The notes under the pieces were generated by a model. It had not been told where the DNA came from, ran no database searches, and saw only the letters and a list, made by a program, of their open reading frames with translations. Shown here in pieces: positions 6,701 through 6,852 of a stretch of DNA of 6,852 nt (position 1 is its first letter; each line of letters opens with the position of its first letter). The DNA comes from Desulfarculaceae bacterium (GTDB taxonomy: Bacteria; Desulfobacterota; Desulfobacteria; Desulfobacterales; Desulfobacteraceae). The position numbers and the translations under genes were made by a program. The stretch lies in the NCBI GenBank assembly GCA_021737205.1, contig JAIPEK010000123.1, positions 1-6,852 of the forward strand, read 5' to 3'.

Positions 6701-6852
6701 CCCAGGGTCGGGAGCACCGCATCGGGCCTCTCCTTTGCCACCACGCGTTCCACCGTCTCCGGGGTGACCGGTTCGATATACACCTTGTCCGCGGTTTCCG
6801 GGTCCGTCATGATCGTGGCCGGGTTGGAGTTGATCAAAACCACCTCGAACCC
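3733..6852 (-). CDS. carB: Carbamoyl-phosphate synthase large subunit, 5' end cut by window
   Basis: The frame is open to the right edge, where GGG-TTC-GAG precedes a GTG that is an internal valine, not a start; 1039 residues are visible and about 40 N-terminal residues are missing by alignment with remembered E. coli CarB (1073 aa). CarB uses ammonia from the CarA glutaminase, bicarbonate and two ATP to make carbamoyl phosphate for pyrimidines and arginine. Counting from the first visible residue, the first ATP-grasp half spans to about 360 and includes GGTGGG near 135 and EMNPR at 259-263. An oligomerisation segment follows to about 515. The second half begins at ILGGGPNRIGQGIEFDY and includes LGGRA near 680 and EVNPR at 800-804. 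A C-terminal MGS-like allosteric domain (about 897-1039) has TRGT at 933-936 and a KVSTGRP segment. Both synthetase halves look intact. carA is not in the window and would be expected upstream or elsewhere. The TGA overlaps the purF ATG. Control by UMP, IMP or ornithine is known for the family but untested here. Confidence 0.98.
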   Translation of the reverse strand, partial: GFEVVLINSNPATIMTDPETADKVYIEPVTPETVERVVAKERPDAVLPTLGGQTGLNTAIEAAKMGVLEKYGVEMIGASIESINKAEDRELFSSAMNRIGLKIPESGFAHNLEEVEEVASRIGFPVIVRPSFTLGGTGGGVAYNLEELLNMSKAGIDASLISQVMLEQSVLGWKEYELEVMRDHADNVVIICSIENVDAMGVHTGDSITVAPAQTLSDKEYQKLRDASIDIMREIGVDTGGSNVQFAVHPDTGELIVVEMNPRVSRSSALASKATGFPIAKIAAKLAVGLTLDEIPNDITGETLACFEPSIDYCVVKIPRWTFEKFPETRDVLTTAMKSVGETMSIGRTFKEAFQKGLRSLETGRFGFGADGKDFKQGELSETDIEYHLSTPNSLRVFYLKYALENGLTIDRIYELTSIDPWFLHQMKQLVELEKRIVFTGTAIAQEVVETAKKWGYSDRQLACLTGLSENQIRDKRKALGIEPVYKLVDTCAAEFRASTPYYYSTYEKECEARVSDRKKVIILGGGPNRIGQGIEFDYCCVHASFALREEGVESIMVNSNPETVSTDYDTSDKLYFEPVTREDVLHIIEKEKPDGIIVQFGGQTPLNLATALKEAGAPIIGTTPESIDRAENRDLFQDMLNRLGLLQPENGIATSYEEAKKVAADIGYPVMVRPSFVLGGRAMKIVYDENDLEEFFNLAVSASPEHPVLIDKFLEEAFELDVDAVSDGTRTIIGGMMEHIEEAGVHSGDSACVLPPFSISRPHIDEMAEAAKAIAKELNVKGLMNIQFGIMDGKLYVIEVNPRASRTVPFVSKATGIPLARIATKVMLGKTLDELGIIEEPLPLHYSVKEAVMPFDRFSQVDPVLGPEMKSTGEVMGIDRDLGTAFAKAQFGANQHLPTGGNVFISVQDKDKRAAVDVAKIFYDLGFDITATRGTSDFFKEHGIPSRRIEKVSTGRPNVIDMVKNNEIQLILNTGASSQTKRDGYMIRRAAVKFNIPYATTTDGTRAICNAIKALKKQEFSVMDIKTYHETSIRERKQ

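Noticed and set aside
6841..6843. GTG at 6843 as the true start of carB
   Set aside because: The frame stays open to the window edge and the codons before it (Gly-Phe-Glu) fit the conserved CarB sequence; about 40 residues of a conserved N-terminus would otherwise be missing.

Overview
The window carries one leftward (minus-strand) run of genes and a roughly 850-base non-coding stretch rich in inverted repeats. Read along the minus strand from the right edge, the order is: carB (5' end cut by the window), purF, a radical SAM protein with a SPASM/twitch-like C-terminus, a long intergenic region, and a DJ-1/PfpI-family gene cut by the left edge. No convincing plus-strand gene was found; the long plus-strand open frames over carB, purF and the radical SAM gene are antisense shadows.

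The likely source is an anaerobic or iron-sulfur-rich, moderately GC-rich Gram-negative bacterium. My guess is a Desulfobacterota (sulfate-reducer-like) lineage. This rests on the Fe-S, propeptide-type PurF, the adjacent radical SAM enzyme and the general look of the proteins. It is an inference, not a demonstrated assignment.

Region 2312-6852 looks like a single transcription unit. carB and purF overlap by four bases (ATGA), and the radical SAM gene starts about 11 bases after the purF stop. CarB makes carbamoyl phosphate for pyrimidines and arginine. PurF commits PRPP and glutamine to purine synthesis. Their coupling would place two glutamine-dependent, nucleotide-controlled entry steps under common expression. 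The role of the radical SAM enzyme is unknown; its place as third gene is the main functional puzzle among the proteins.

Region 443-1316 has no supportable gene but much secondary structure. It holds: (a) a palindrome at 513-538 upstream of the DJ-1-type gene; (b) a nested multi-helix element at 746-889, with an outer 14-bp closing helix that is fully paired (one G-U) only when read as minus-strand RNA; (c) a 186-bp imperfect inverted repeat at 1037-1222 with a perfect 20-bp core, plus a diverged extra copy of its outer arm at 691-721; and (d) a hairpin overlapping the stop codon of the radical SAM gene. This region is the best candidate for something undescribed: a structured RNA, a small non-autonomous palindromic element, or both.

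The leftmost gene (1-442) has a strong ribosome-binding site and the catalytic Cys-His of the DJ-1/PfpI superfamily. Its sequence resembles the DJ-1D-like (plant DJ-1D/bacterial) group.
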